From: Coix lacryma-jobi var. lacryma-jobi
Lineage: Eukaryota > Streptophyta > Magnoliopsida > Poales > Poaceae
Direction of reading: 5' to 3'
DNA length: 64,000 nt
NCBI GenBank assembly: GCA_009763385.1
Contig: CM019823.1
Span: forward strand, 96,731,104 to 96,795,103
In this document: positions 45,301 to 56,608 of the stretch, piece after piece
How the letters are laid out: every line of letters starts with the position of its first letter
Numbering within the stretch: position 1 is the stretch's first letter
Translations under genes and position numbers: made by a program
Notes under the pieces: generated by a model
The model's database searches: none
What the model saw: only the letters and a program-made list of their open reading frames with translations
Told to the model about the DNA's origin: nothing

Positions 45301-46790
45301 GCATCTCATTAAGCATGCACTCTATTATCGTATAGCTTCCAAAGTGATCGAGTGTCCGAACGAGGTTGGTCCGGAAGCTTCAGAGTATCCAGTTGATCCG
45401 GAGTACCCGGAATTCCAGACTCTCCCAGTCCATGAAGGCAAGCCCCGGTTCATTTAACCATTTCCTTGGATTTACAATTACACTTACTTTCGATAACTTG
45501 ATGCATTAGATGATTATCAAATAAATGCTTTAAACCTGTTGATGCATGATCAACCTTGTTATCGATATATCATTCCTTGATACCTGCTTTATGCAAATGA
45601 TAGAAATGCTCTGCCTTGCTTTCTCACGCTTCCGATGAATGTTTTGATACTTATCATTTTGGAATGATTAAGAGAAAGAATGATGGTTAAGACCAAACGG
45701 GCACATGCATCGAACCTTGCGTTGGTGTAGGGTGACCCGGATGTGTCGGATAGGGTTAACCGTGGTTGGCCTACTAGATTGAGAAACTGTGAAGTACCGA
45801 TCATATGCTACGGTAAGCTCTGCCTTGGTGGTTCTTAAATGAGAACGGCTAATCGCGCACTGGGAGTGGAGAGATGGCGGGAGTACTAGCTACCCTCGTG
45901 GGTTAAAGTCCCGGATTGGAGGTGTACAAGTACTATTGGGTGGCGCGGACCCGGTCTTGTTTGGAGGATCCGAGGTTGGGTTGGTATATGTGTGATCACG
46001 GGTCTACATATATCGTATGGTCGTGGAAAACTCCCAGATCTGGTTGAATCGGTTCGAATCGTCGTGCTCCTCGGTTAAGGAGACTCAATCTTTCGACCCG
46101 CACCGTAGAATGAAAATGGAACTGGTTTAAGAAAGAATGATGATGATCTCTCACTAATGATTCACTTTCAGTTCTTATCAAGTACTTAAATGGTTAAGTA
46201 AAATTTGAATCTAGAACTACTTTAGTAAGCTTTATGCAAATGAAAAATTTTGTTAAGCCTACCCAAGCCAGCATACCTGTTCTTCTCTTCCCTTGTCGGG
46301 TCAGTCTTGTTGAGTACCTTTGTACTCAGGGTTTGTTAATCCACTGTTGCAGGTGACGTTCACGAGCAACCTTGTTTTGAGGCTTGTTGCGTGACCGTCA
46401 TTGAGGAGGACGTGTCCGGGGAGGAGTAATGCAACCCTTAGGCGGGGTTGTTTGTGTGAAATACTGTTTTCTTAATGTTGTCTCCACTACCTCGGGTAAA
46501 GTTTGAAACTATGGTTTGTAATAACGACGCAAGTTTGAACACTAGTTTGTAAAACTTATGGTGTAATACTTCCACACTTTTATCTCTGATGTATATTATT
46601 TGTGAAATGTTGTAATACTGCAATGACTCTTGCAATGATCCTAGGAAGGTAAGGAAATGTGGATGAGTCGGGTTACCCGATGACACGTGGTGGGTCTTTT
46701 GGGCTATTGGGCACAGTGTATGTCTGTCTGAGGTCTGTGGGACAAGGACAGGTACACGTGGGCCCTAATAATCCAGGAGGTTCTGTCACA
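42377..46790 (+). repeat. GyB 3' LTR (4414 bp)
   Basis: It runs from TGTAACACCTCAGG to GGTTCTGTCACA, one base longer than the 5' LTR and nearly identical to it. It is bounded on the right by the TTGAC target duplication. Its GC-rich core frames (about 43359-44171) duplicate those of the 5' LTR and are not genes. Confidence 0.93.
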
Positions 46791-46795
46791 TTGAC
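46791..46795. repeat. Right target-site duplication of GyB (TTGAC)
   Basis: Exact partner of 32130-32134. The CopS LTR sequence resumes after it. Confidence 0.9.
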
Positions 46796-48647
46796 CCTCA
46801 AAAACCAAGTCCCGAACGTAGATGGATGGCTATGTCGAGATATTCCAAAATACCTATGCTAACAAGTAGCAAAGATACCTAGAGAGGTTCCTTGATCAAC
46901 TCTAGGGCCAAACGAGAAGTCCGGAAACCAAACGAAGAAGCCGGGAGAGCCAACGCACTAAACCGCAACAAGCAGCCAACTCGCGGACTGTCCGGGTTAC
47001 AGACCGCAGACTGTGTGCCCAACGGCGGACTGTCCGGGATCAGGTGGCGGATTGTCCACCGGCCAAAAGAGCAAAACAACAGTGTTGCTGAAACACCTCT
47101 GGACAGTCCCGGACTCTCCACGGGTTGCAACGGCGGACTGTCCGCCGGTCAACCTGGACACCAACAGTAGGAACCTGCGACCACTGATCTGGCCAAGTTC
47201 CCGACGCGCGGACTGTCCGCGGGAGGAACCGCGGACTGTCCGTGACCTCCCAGTGAGGGCGATTTCGGTCGCCCCTCACACAACTCTTCCCAAATCCGAA
47301 TCAAATCACAATCCCGTGTTTCCAAACATGGAGAGAATGGTCACGAGGTAGTTAGGAGACTATCCCCAAGAAATCATCCGCTCAAATCGATTCAATCACC
47401 GGGAAATCGAAAGGGGAGGAATATGAACGAAAAAGCGCCATGAAAACGAAATCACCCTGATCTACTTGTTCATGAGGAGTTAGATGAATTCCTTTGGTGG
47501 AAATGATCTCCTCACTATAAAGTACAAGTTGATTCAAATGGATTTTGCAAAGACGCAATAGAGAGGAAGATCGAGTGACGGGAAAATCGCGGAGAAACGA
47601 AGAACGCGAAGAACATGAACAAAACGCAAATCAAGTCATCGATCTGCAACCGTGTGGCTACCACACGCTACAACAGTGAGATTACGGTCTCACTTCCTCA
47701 AAATCTTCAGTACACAGAGGTAAGGTTCTCTGCGGATCTCAGTAGCTACAACAGGGGATTGGGAGAGCAGGAAACCCTAGAAGCAAAGAGCAAATGACTG
47801 AGATGGAAGGGGAGGAGGGTGTCTCCCTCTACTTATCCTAATTCTAATTCCTACTCTACCCCTCTCTAATTACAGAGCGAACCAGCTAAACCCTAGGGTT
47901 ATTCTGGACCAACTCGAAGATGCTGGTGATCCGACAGCCACGCCCGCACAACTGGTAGCGTTGCCTCGACGCAACCTCACCGATTGCCGCCACGTGCTGC
48001 CACCGCTCCGCTCGACCTTTTCTCGGACTTTGCCCCCGGTTTTGAGGCCCAAACCGGAAAACCAGCCTTCACGACCAACCCCCGGTTTTGAGGCCCAAAC
48101 CGGGAAACTAGCCGACCATCGCCTGAGTTTTGTGGCCCAAACTCAGAAACCCGCAGCGCCCAGGTTTTGAGGCCCAAACCTGGAAACCGTCCTCAGCCCG
48201 AGTTTTGTGGCCCAAACTCGGAAACCATCAGCGCTTAGGTTTTGAGGCCCAAACCTGGAAACCGTCCACTCGGTGTTTTTTCTATGGCTCAACCACCAAA
48301 CCGAGCCGTAGAGGGGATGCACCGCCCGTGCACCCCGTCCACCGACACGTGTCCCCAGGTCCTCGACACAAGCAACACCGTGCCTGCAAGTCTTCGCTCG
48401 TCGCTATCCCAGGCTGTCAGCCACCACAGCTGATCCTTGGGCCACCGGTCCCTCAGTCCAAGCCTCACGTCCGCCCTTCGCCAATCTCGGTCCATCGGCA
48501 CGGCACGTCTCTAATTGACCTTCACCTTGCCTTTGATCACTGTATCCGTGCTCGACACCTGCACAACACAAGCCAAAGAACATGCGCATTATCCTAGTTG
48601 ACAATCACTCATCACTCAGAGACTCGGCATACACCCATGTATCCGCA

Positions 48648-48652
48648 AATGA
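48648..48652. repeat. Right target-site duplication of solo CopS LTR (AATGA)
   Basis: Partner of GATGA at 31904-31908, with one G/A difference. Confidence 0.65.
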
Positions 48653-51541
48653 AGGATGAAGCCACTGCACTGCAAGAATTCAAAGATGGAGGGATAGTAC
48701 CTGAGCCTAAAAATCAAGAGAATAGTTGACAAAGTCTCCATCGTCTGGACCTGTTGAGAACAAGACTTAGTTGGCCCACTGTGAGATAGACAAGAGAAGA
48801 CAAGCCATTCATGAACACAACCAGCTAGACAAGAGAAGCTTCCACAAGGTGGTTCGACGCAATCACTCTTCAATGATAAAGTATCATTTCAAGGTAAGTG
48901 ACCATCAGTTTAAGCTTCTCCTTGATTCTGGTATGCGCATACATAAAGAACCAAATATGTTTAAGTTGCACCTCATATGATCCAACCTAATCAACTCAAC
49001 ATGTTTAGTTCTTTACTCTTTGTTTTTGGCTTTACTCTCTTGAATCTCACTTAAATGAGCTAAAATGTTGTGCATCTAACCTTTGGAAGATAATATATCA
49101 CAATTATGAAAATATCGACACGTTATGCATAGATTATCCTTCCGTGGGTTAAGCAATCTAATCCATTTAATATTTTATGCTACTTTCATGCTCATCTTCT
49201 GATCTTATCACTCATGTTATGATTGAATAGAACACATAAACAACAAGTTTATCTTGTGCAATGTGTCTAAGGTTAGAGAGGAATGAACAAAACTTTTGGT
49301 TATGTTGGTGTTTTTCCACCAACAGAGCCTATGCACTTGATCTCTACCTTGTCTTTATGAGCAGGACACACTCTTAAGCATAACATGGAGGGGTTTGTCA
49401 ACTCCCAAATTCTTTAGAGTGAAGGTCCTAGATCTACAAGAACATGCACACTGAGCAAGATGCTACCAGCTTCCACAATCAATGTTTCACTTCAAATTGC
49501 TGGGCGAACGAAGAACATGAGTGACACCATATCAAGAGGTGTAGTTATCAAGGTCTATATATCGGAATCAAATGATGCAACTCAGGAATGAACACGGTGA
49601 GAAGTCCTGTTCAGAGGACTTAAAACATTGAACCCTCGTCGAAAGGTAAAATCAGTAGTTATCCATATTTATCTTTTCTACATTAGTTTCTCTTTTTGCA
49701 TGTTTACTTCTCATCATTATTCCTCCATAGCATATTTACTTTTCTGCATTTGCATTGCATAAAAAATAAAAATATTTTACTTATTGCACTGCATCATAAA
49801 ACCTAAAGTCCTATGTGAATAATTCTGTGATGTGTAAAAACCCACATGAATTATTCACCATGGTGGCATAAAAAAATATGCATACATTCATCCTGTTGCA
49901 TTTTCTCTTGCGTCATAAAAAAATATTAAAATACAAAAATATTGAGAAAGAGATCTTACTGAAACTCTGGACATCTAAGGCTTGAGTGGCCAACCACTAA
50001 CGCTTAATCTGTTCCACAAGTTTTGTTGTCTATTTGAGTTTCATAGGATTTGAAAGACGAAAAAAAGCTGAAGAGCAAGTGGATGTTCCATCCACTATTG
50101 GAGCACTATTTCAACAACCATCAACATCAATCAATGCTCCGATGGAGGAAGAACATTTTCACCGCTAGTCCGCTACATTACAAGATCGAACGACTACATC
50201 AACATTCAGCTTGGGGGAAAGCACCCCCGTGTATCCAGTAAGTATCTTTATCCTCTTAAGTTTTTCTTTCCATAAATAAATTCAAAATAAAAAAATGTGA
50301 GCACATGAAGGCTCACCCTTAAAAAGAAAAAGAACAAAAATATTCGGGCACATGAAGGCTCGATGTGATCGAAGGGATTAGCTTGGGGGAGACGCACCGT
50401 CGTTATCTTCGTGATTCAGGTATGTCTTACTACTATCTTAATATTTTTAAGTAATAGGTTATAGTGTGTGTTAGATTAAATAAATAAAGCATGTCTAATC
50501 TAAAGAACTCTCTCCCTAATTTCTTAAAATGGAAATGATGAATAGTTGCTCTATTGTAATTTCTTTCTAGTACCTAGCCTTCAAGCATGAGTTCTCTTAA
50601 GTTTTAAAATTAATGATGCCTTAAAATTAAATATATGGGTAGCAAATGCTTGATCTAGAGTCTAGGTAATTGACAGATATGATATGTGATGATTTGAGCC
50701 ACTGTTATCTTGTTCTAAACAACACTAGAGTTCCGGAGAGGTTCCAATATTAATATGACCAATAATTGCATTGAGTTAAATTAAGCTTTGTTGACCCTGT
50801 GAGAAGTTATCATACTATTGAATTGAGATCACTTACACATTTCATCCATCTTTCGCATAAATGCTCATGATTATCTGTTGCTATCCTCTCAAAAGTTTGT
50901 TGGAAGCATGTGGCTATTGAAGAAGAAAAAAAAGAAAAAAATTCCGAGGAAATAAAAAGGGACAAGTGTTCGAAACCTCAAAAAGATAGATCCCGAGGAA
51001 ATAAAAAGGGACAAGTGTCCGAAACCTCGAAAAAAAAGAAGGAATAAAAAGAGATAAAAAAATATGAATATTAGAAAAAATGGGCACGTGCCCGATAGTA
51101 GAATTAGCCTGATAGCCATGTGTCTCTAGTAGACACAAGAGAGTGATATATTCAAAAGAGCACCCACCTCTATTTTTCATACACATGCACTTCTCGATTC
51201 AATGGTATGGTTGACTTTCTCTTTGGATCCATTGTTTAATTTTTCAACATATGTTTTTTAAGTTTTTTTAAAAATTCATAAGAAAACTCTGGGATAATGG
51301 TGAAGTGAAAGAGCAAGAGACATAGTGCTTGATTTGATCGTTCTATCTTTCAATTACTCAAGATTCAAGGTAAAGTACTAAGCCCCGTGATAAATAATAT
51401 GATATCTTTTTGTAATCCAAATGAGAACTTTTGTTTGAATGCATGTGTACTTATTAGAAGTGCAGATATTGTAGCAACTCCTGATCCATTGTTGAGTTTG
51501 ACTTTGCTAAGGGACTAGCAAACGTTAAGCTTGGGGGAACT
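48653..51541 (+). mobile_element. E internal block 3, non-coding, with polypurine-like repeats
   Basis: This AT-rich stretch has no gag or pol residue pattern. AGCTTGGGGGA motifs occur at 50208 and 50380, and the functional-looking copy AAGCTTGGGGGAACT at 51527-51541 touches the 3' LTR. A CCGAGGAAATAAAAAGGGAC unit is repeated in tandem near 50943 and 50996. GCACATGAAGGCTC recurs near 50302 and 50348. The longest frames are under 100 codons. It fits a non-autonomous element whose interior is structural only. Confidence 0.65.
50940..51035 (+). repeat. Two-unit tandem repeat (about 53 bp) in E interior
   Basis: CGAGGAAATAAAAAGGGACA followed by AGTGT(T/C)CGAAACCTC occurs twice, about 53 bp apart. 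The flanks are purine-rich runs. Confidence 0.75.
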
Positions 51542-52913
51542 TGTTGACGCTCACTAATGCTCATAATTAACCATCAACTATTTCATGAAATGACGCTAAA
51601 TGAATCACAAAGCATAGTTGTAGGGTTTGAAACTAACAAGTTCCATGAGTTTTGATGCTCTCACTTGTTTTGTAGGACATCCATGTTTTTACCATATAAA
51701 AGTATCTCAAGTGATGAAACAGAGCACACCAGTGCGAAGACCTCGTCGAGACGATCGAAACAGACATATGATTTGCTATATTTGGAGTCCCGGAGCGAGT
51801 CCTCGATGGATACGACATGGAAGATTCTAGAACATTCCAGAAGACATGAGAAGGCGACCCACGGAAGGCCGGGCCCACCTGTCATAGAGGCAGATCGACC
51901 GGTCTCCTCCCTGGACCGATCGGTCTGGTGTAGGCCCAATCTCGCCCCCGTTCGCGTGACGCACTCCAACCGACCTCACCAACGCGTTTCGGCCCATTAA
52001 GGCCCATGTGCATATGGTGAAAGATTTAGTCCCACATCGCTTGCCCAAGGTGGAGGAGAGGCCAGGAGCCCCTATATAATAAACCCAGGAGGCAACACAT
52101 CATCATTAGAGAGTATTTGTAGAGGCGTCCCTCGAAGGACAACCTCTCCTCTCTATGTAATTAGGTTTAGATTTTCCAATGTAATAGCTTAGCTCTAGTC
52201 GGGAGTTAGGGAGAGCGGAGCTGTGCTCTGGTTCTAGAGGAGTCTTCAGAGTTTTGGTATGTCTTTGTATCTTCTCTTTGTAAGACTTATGCTTTAATAT
52301 ATTTATCTTCTCTATTTACTTTATGCCTTTCATATTATGATTAGTATAGTTGTTATGTTCTAGCATAGGATCTTCGCTCGTATAGAGTGCTGTAGTTATA
52401 GGCCATAATTAGAGTAGTAATCGATAGATTAGACTTGGCGTTTAGTCTATAGGTTACCTGAGGTTGCACTCAACCCCGCGGATAGTTGTGGTAGCCCCAG
52501 GTGGCCCCTTCTCATCCCTTCCTGTGGTTGGTGTTCTGATGTCCGGAAGTGTTATTATATGACTGTTATATCTTTTCATCCTTGTTACCTTAGAACCCAA
52601 GTAATAGAGAAGTGCATATGAACCTTGATCTCTCCCGTTGTCCTCCCACTATAGTTATCTTTACATTTATCATTAAATTCTCTTTATTGTGCTTCCATTC
52701 AATATCATATCATTTATCAATAACTCCTCCTCTAGTCTAGTTAGTACTCTGAGTTAGTAGATGCATGATAGTGAATTATCAGATTCTTGACCCTAGCTTC
52801 CCAGTGGTAAAATATAAATAACGATCCTGGAATACTCCCGGTAAAATGCTACAATGGTGTTCTGTGCGCTTGTGAAATCTTTCATATTCTATTTGCGTTA
52901 ACAAACGTCAACA
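51542..52913 (+). repeat. E 3' LTR (1372 bp)
   Basis: It runs from TGTTGACGCTCACT to ACGTCAACA after the AAGCTTGGGGGAACT tract. It lacks an 85-bp segment near 52500 and a few small repeats found in the 5' LTR. It retains the snRNA-type element and TATA box with the same spacing. Confidence 0.9.
52029..52081 (+). promoter_or_regulatory. snRNA-type upstream element plus TATA box in E 3' LTR
   Basis: GTCCCACATCG (52029-52039) and TATATAATA (52073-52081) are both unchanged from the 5' LTR and again separated by 33 bp. The segment between them has several substitutions but no length change. Confidence 0.65.
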
Positions 52914-52918
52914 ACAGG
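52914..52918. repeat. Right target-site duplication of E (ACAGG)
   Basis: Partner of GCAGG at 16636-16640, with one mismatch. Confidence 0.65.
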
Positions 52919-53324
52919 TGCCACCAACCCCTCCTTTGGCACCACGGTGAGCTCCCCTCTTTTCCTAGCTCGTTTCCCCAGTCGTTGTGCCCTGTAGATC
53001 CTTTTCGAGACGCACCGGCGTGCTCCACCCATGGCGCCACCGTGACTGCTCGCGGTGCCGCCGTGCAGAGAGCCACCAGCGGCAACCCTCGTCTCCCCCT
53101 TCGCTTCCTGACCGTCTAGATCTAGACGGGGGGACCAGATTAGAAGCTCCTTAATCGAACCGGTATAAGCCGAGACCACGGACTATGGACTCAGTCCGCC
53201 ACCGCCACCTCAGCCAGTCCATAACACACGTGGCACACCGGTCCCAATCCCCGCTAGACACGTAGCGCCTCGTCATCGCCACGCCAGCTGTGCGTCACCC
53301 GCCGAGCTACGTCAGCACCATTAT

Positions 53325-53870
53325 ACGTAAGAGCCCTTGCAGTTCCTGGAAATCTACCCGCACTCCACCAGGAACTGTGCTTTGGGTCTTACGAAACTTG
53401 CATCCGGACCCCTCCCTTTTTGCCAAAACAAGGAGCAGTTCACTGCACAGCCGCACACATCCTCTCTCCGCCATCTAATCTAGACCGTCCGATCTGGATC
53501 GGGCAATCCAGATCAGAAGATACCCCTTCGTGATGGCAGTTTTTTGTAAGAACCCTCGCAGTATTAGGAAATCAACCCGCACCCCCTTCGTCCTATTCCC
53601 TGGGTCTTGGGAAACTTACAGCCTAGACCCCGTCTTTCCTTGAAAACGGGGTGCAGTCCCTCGCACCACCGCCCCGTCCACTGCCCTGCTGGCACGTGCA
53701 GCCACTCCCGCGCAGACACGTTGTGCCACCTGGCGCCGCATCAGCGCGAGTCGGCCGACCTCGACCATTTAGCATAAAGGCCCTCGCTCTCTTGCCAAAC
53801 CAACCCGCCGTCCATCGCAACTGTGCGATGAGTCTGTCATTTCATTCGATCCAGTCCCTGCGGTTTTGAA
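53325..53870 (+). repeat. Degenerate tandem repeats in GyC LTR
   Basis: A unit with the order (ACGTAAGAGCCCTTGCAG), a GGAAATCTACCCGCAC segment, then a TGGGTCTTACGAAACTT segment appears near 53328. It recurs with changes near 53545 (GTAAGAACCCTCGCAG, GGAAATCAACCCGCAC, TGGGTCTTGGGAAACTT). A weaker third copy starts near 53770. Unit length is about 215-225 bp. Confidence 0.65.
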
Positions 53871-54516
53871 TAAATGAGGCCCGGTCCGCAGCCTTTCCTT
53901 TTCCCGTTTTAATTTATTTAAAACCTGAAAATGAGTTCAACTTAATTACAGTTTTGCCATCCAACTTCAAAAGCCCATAACTTGCTCATTTTAACTCTGT
54001 TTTGACCTGTTCAACTTGCGTTAGATTTGTCTTGTCGAGCTCTACGCAGTAGATCAGTTTATTTTCCTTTTTACTACTATTGATGTACTGTTATTTATAT
54101 TCTTGTTTGGGCCATGTTTCAGGCTTGATCTAGAGAGTGAGATCTACGCGGAACCCCGGAATCAAGTTCGTGCCTTTGTTGATTCGACCCAGCCCGAAGG
54201 AAAGTGTCCTTGAACATCTTGCTCCTGTATTTATTTTATTTTGAGTTAGAATAGTTAGATCCAGCAGATGCATGCAGTCTTAAATAGAATCCAATGTTAA
54301 GGTTTACTAGAACTTGTTTATATTATCCTTGTCACCCGGTTTGGGATATGTTGGGTAGAAGTCATGCTTAGCCTTGTTGTCTTGGGATGAGATGGTTAAT
54401 AAATATTAATCTTGATTAATGATCTATGGAATATTTTGAGCTGGTAATGTGTAGTACGGTGAGTAGGTATATCCGGCAGGATGGACCGTGTGGTGGTTTT
54501 TGTGTCGTGGGAGTCG

Positions 54517-54521
54517 ACATC
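54517..54521. repeat. Left target-site duplication of CopS-2 (ACATC), partner outside window
   Basis: These are the five bases before the CopS-2 LTR. The right copy would lie beyond position 64000 and cannot be checked. Confidence 0.4.
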
Positions 54522-56608
54522 TGAAGGACCGAGAATGCAATAGCAAGGCGACCAGAGGGGGGGGGGGGGGGTGAATGGGAGCTCAAAAATTTCTCTCGAA
54601 ACTTCGGCCAATTGTCCCAAAATCAACCCCCAGAAGCTAAGACAGAAACCATGATGCCCACGATCCTTGGAAGATGGTGGATGATCCCTAGGATCACAGC
54701 GAGGCACCACAAAGCGATAGCAAACCAAACGCCAAAAACACCGGCACAAGTTCAACCCCTAAAAACCAAGTCCCGAACGTAGATGGAAGGCTACGTCGAG
54801 AAATCCCCAAATACTGATGCTAACAAGTAGCAAAGATACCTAGCGAGGTTCCTTGGTCAACTCTAGGGCCAAACAAGAAGTCCGAAAACCAAGCGGAAAA
54901 GTCGGGAGAGCAAACGCACTAAACTGGAGGCTTCAGCCGATTCCCGGACTGTACGGGGTCCAGTCCACGGACTGTCTACCCAACGGCGGACTGTCCAGGT
55001 TCTGATGGCGGACTATCCACCGGTCAAAAGTGCAGAAACGCACTACTTGTGAAGTCTCCCTGCTCGGGCCCGGACTGTCTGCGCCTGTCAATGGCGGACT
55101 GTCCGCCGATCACCCGAGGCAAAGCACAGCCGAGCCGCGCGACCACTACTCGGTCGGAGCCCGACCCGCGGACTGTCCGCCGGTTAAACCGCGGACTGTC
55201 CGCGACCACCCAGTGAGGGCGATTTCGGTCGCCCTTCACACACAACCTCCCAAATCTGAATCAAATCACAATCCCACGTTCCCAAACTTGGAGAGAATGA
55301 TCACGAGGTAGTTAGGAGACTATCCCCAAGAAATCATCCGCTCAAATTAACTCAATCACCGGGAAATCGAAAGGGAAGGAGTATGAACGAAAAAGTGCCA
55401 CGAAAACGAAATCAACCTGATCTACTTGTTCGTGAGGAGTTAGATGAATTCCTTCGATGGAAATGATCTCCTCACTATAATGAAGAAGTTGATTCAAACG
55501 GATTTTGCAAAGACGCAGTAGAGAGGGAGATCGAGTGGCGGGAAAATCGTGGAGAAACGAGGAACGCGAAGAACACAAACAAAAACGCGAATCAAGTCAT
55601 CGATCTGCAACCGTGTGGTTACCACATGCTACAACAGTGAGATTACGGTCTCACTTCCTCAAAATCTCCAGTACACAGAGGTATGGTTCTCTGCGGATCT
55701 CAGTTGCTACAGCAGGGGATTGGTAGAGCAGGAAAACCTAGAAGGCAAAGAGCAAATGACTGAGATAGGATGGGAGGTGGGTGTCTCCCTCTACTTATCC
55801 TAATTCTAATTCCCACTCTACCCCTAACTAATTACAGAGCGAACCAGCTAAACCCTAGGGTTATTCTCGAACAACTCAAGGTAGATGGTGATCCGACGGC
55901 CACGCCCGCACAACTGGTAGCGTTGCCTCGACGCAACCTCACCGATTGCCGCCACGTGCCGCCACCGCTCTGCTCGTCCTTTTCCCGGACTTCGCCCCCG
56001 GTTTTGAGGCCCAAACCGGGAAACCAGCCTTCACGACCAACCCCCGGTTTTGAGGCCCAAACCGGGAAACCAGCCTTCCATCGCCTGAGTTTTGTGGCCC
56101 AAACTCAGAAACCCGCAGCACCCAGGTTTTGAGGCCCAAACTTGGAAACCGTCCTCATCCCGAGTTTTGTGGCCAAAACTCGGAAACCATCAGCACCTAG
56201 GTTTTGAGGCCCAAACCTGGAAACCGTCCACTCGGTGGTTTTTCTGTGGCTCAACCACCAAACCGAGCCGTAGAGGGGATGCACCGCCCATGCACCCCGT
56301 CCACCGACACGTGTCCCCAGGTCCTCGACCCAAGCAACACCGTGCCCGCAAGTCTTCACTCGTTGTTGTCCCAGGCCGCCAGCCACCACAGCTGATCCTC
56401 GGGCCACCGGTCCCTCAGTCCAAGCCTCACGTCCGCCCTTCGCCACTCTCGGTCCATCGGCACGGCACATCTCTACTTGACCTTCACCTTGCCTTCGATC
56501 ACTGTATCCGTGCTCGACACCTACACAACACAAGCTAAAGAACATCCGCATTATCCTAGTTGACAATCACTCATCATTCGAGACTCGGCATACACCCATG
56601 TATCCGCA
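54522..56608 (-). repeat. CopS-2 3' LTR (2087 bp)
   Basis: Read on the minus strand it starts TGCGGATACATGGG at 56608 and ends TCGGTCCTTCA at 54522. It has a hairpin array of six units (55996-56225) and palindromes of the GGACAGTCC type (about 54943-55202). A run of 13 G residues (plus strand) lies near 54559-54571, in the same place as the C-run in CopS-1. Confidence 0.9.

Larger units (their letters stand above)
32135..46790 (+). mobile_element. GyB: Tekay-like Gypsy chromovirus, full length
   Basis: This 14.66 kb element has LTRs at 32135-36547 and 42377-46790, an initiator-tRNA-Met primer site, an extra upstream reading frame, a fused gag-pol ending in a chromodomain, and a polypurine tract. 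Perfect TTGAC repeats flank it. LTRs make up 8.8 kb, more than the 5.8 kb interior. I counted seven differences in the first 330 bp of the two LTRs, so the insertion is fairly recent. Nesting agrees, since it is the innermost element. Gag-pol carries two stops and two single-base frameshifts, so it could move only with helper proteins. Confidence 0.95.
31909..48647 (-). mobile_element. Solo CopS LTR, minus strand, split by GyB
   Basis: The parts 31909-32134 and 46796-48647 join into one complete LTR of about 2.08 kb, read on the minus strand from TGCGGATACATGGG (48647) to TCGGTCCTTCA (31909). No CopS primer site, gag, pol or tract adjoins it; both flanks are E internal DNA. It therefore arose by LTR-LTR recombination that removed the internal region. 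It keeps a six-unit hairpin array (about 48025-48265) and the GGACAGTCC-type palindromes (about 46980-47245). GyB inserted 226 bp from its left edge. Confidence 0.85.
16641..52913 (+). mobile_element. E: non-autonomous Gypsy-type LTR element with nested insertions
   Basis: E is defined by two same-strand LTRs (16641-18109 and 51542-52913), a primer-binding site, a polypurine tract and near-matching flanking repeats. Its own internal DNA lies in three blocks (18110-18254, 30065-31908, 48653-51541), about 4.9 kb in total. These blocks contain no recognisable gag, protease, reverse transcriptase or integrase, so E would depend on another element, like the LARD class. The rest of the 36 kb consists of CopS-1 and a solo CopS LTR that itself contains GyB. 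Its LTRs differ from each other more than those of the elements nested in it, as the nesting requires. An alternative is an autonomous element that lost its genes by deletion. Confidence 0.8.
52919..54521 (+). repeat. GyC LTR, right part, truncated by CopS-2
   Basis: This continues the LTR that begins at 15576. The GC-rich core runs to about 53870 and contains degenerate tandem repeats. An AT-rich part follows, then a tail (GTAGTACGGTGAGTAGG near 54453) that resembles LTR tails elsewhere. The LTR end is not reached before CopS-2 inserts at 54522, so about 2.7 kb of GyC LTR is present in total. Serine/proline-rich frames here are not supported as genes. Confidence 0.7.
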
